Source: Candidatus Njordarchaeota archaeon
GTDB lineage: Archaea; Asgardarchaeota; Njordarchaeia; Njordarchaeales; Njordarchaeaceae
DNA: 6,403 nucleotides
Reading direction: 5' to 3'
Assembly (NCBI GenBank): GCA_029856625.1
Contig: JAHKLG010000080.1
Coordinates: 1 to 6,403 of the forward strand
Position numbers and translations under genes: made by a program. Positions 6,364 through 6,403 of this stretch are shown here, piece by piece. The notes beneath the pieces are model-generated. The model saw nothing but the letters and a program-made list of their open reading frames with translations, was not told where the DNA came from and searched no databases. Position 1 is the first letter of the stretch. Each line of letters opens with the position of its first letter.

Positions 6364-6403
6364 TTGAGGAAAGGAAAAGTTGTTAAAATTGATGGGAAAT
6401 TAG
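6364..6403 (+). CDS. Possible start of a protein-coding gene, cut by the window edge
   Basis: From TTG 6364 thirteen codons read MRKGKVVKIDGKL to the end of the window without a stop. An AGAGGCGTG stretch at 6351-6359 could serve as the RBS, and a TATA candidate lies about 55 nt upstream. An in-frame TGA at 6358-6360 rules out an earlier start in this frame. The peptide looks like the basic first strand and turn of a cytosolic protein, but it is too short to name a family, and the TTG start lowers certainty. Confidence 0.35.
   Translation, partial: MRKGKVVKIDGKL

Noticed and set aside
6326..6367. A 13-codon upstream frame ending in a TTGA overlap with the edge gene start
   Set aside because: It would begin before the predicted transcription start near 6335 and is short enough to arise by chance.
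1..6403. CRISPR array, tRNA, rRNA, insertion-sequence ends or attachment sites
   Set aside because: I looked for spaced direct repeats, cloverleaf arms, transposase motifs and flanking inverted repeats and found none I could defend.

Overview
The window looks like a piece of a thermophilic archaeal chromosome, most likely Thermoproteota (crenarchaeal grade). The reasons are the AT-rich sequence, heavy use of AGA/AGG for Arg and ATA for Ile, GGTGAT/GAGGTGG ribosome-binding sites, very short intergenic gaps, TATA-like boxes, and above all a HerA-NurA pair, the archaeal DNA-end-processing helicase and nuclease. The genus cannot be told from the sequence alone.

Positions 1-5184 hold five plus-strand genes packed as one apparent operon (gaps of 12, 2, -4 and 5 nt). 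They are the 3' part of a DUF72 (YecE-like TIM-barrel) gene, a saccharopine-dehydrogenase-fold enzyme closest to L-lysine 6-dehydrogenase, a divergent NurA nuclease, a small protein that looks like a stand-alone HerA-type HAS barrel, and a HerA-type hexameric ATPase. The operon promoter lies upstream of the window. Positions 5185-5269 are a short convergent intergenic gap. A minus-strand SDR oxidoreductase gene fills 5270-6013. Positions 6014-6363 hold no convincing gene; they carry candidate promoters, a hairpin followed by a T-run, and a possible coding relic. A plus-strand gene may begin at 6364 and run off the window.

The point of most interest is the triad nurA - HAS-barrel protein - herA. 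Mre11 and Rad50 are not seen beside it. In known HerA-NurA complexes the HerA HAS barrels form the face that docks NurA, so a separately encoded HAS-barrel paralogue between the two genes suggests a third subunit or a regulator of docking. NurA keeps its catalytic Asp, Tyr and His residues but has lost the usual Gly of both DGS motifs. HerA lacks the usual Arg-His pair before Walker A and carries extra sequence before Walker B. Together these suggest a divergent, possibly second, HerA-NurA machine rather than the standard Mre11-Rad50-HerA-NurA set. That reading is inference, because the rest of the genome is not visible.
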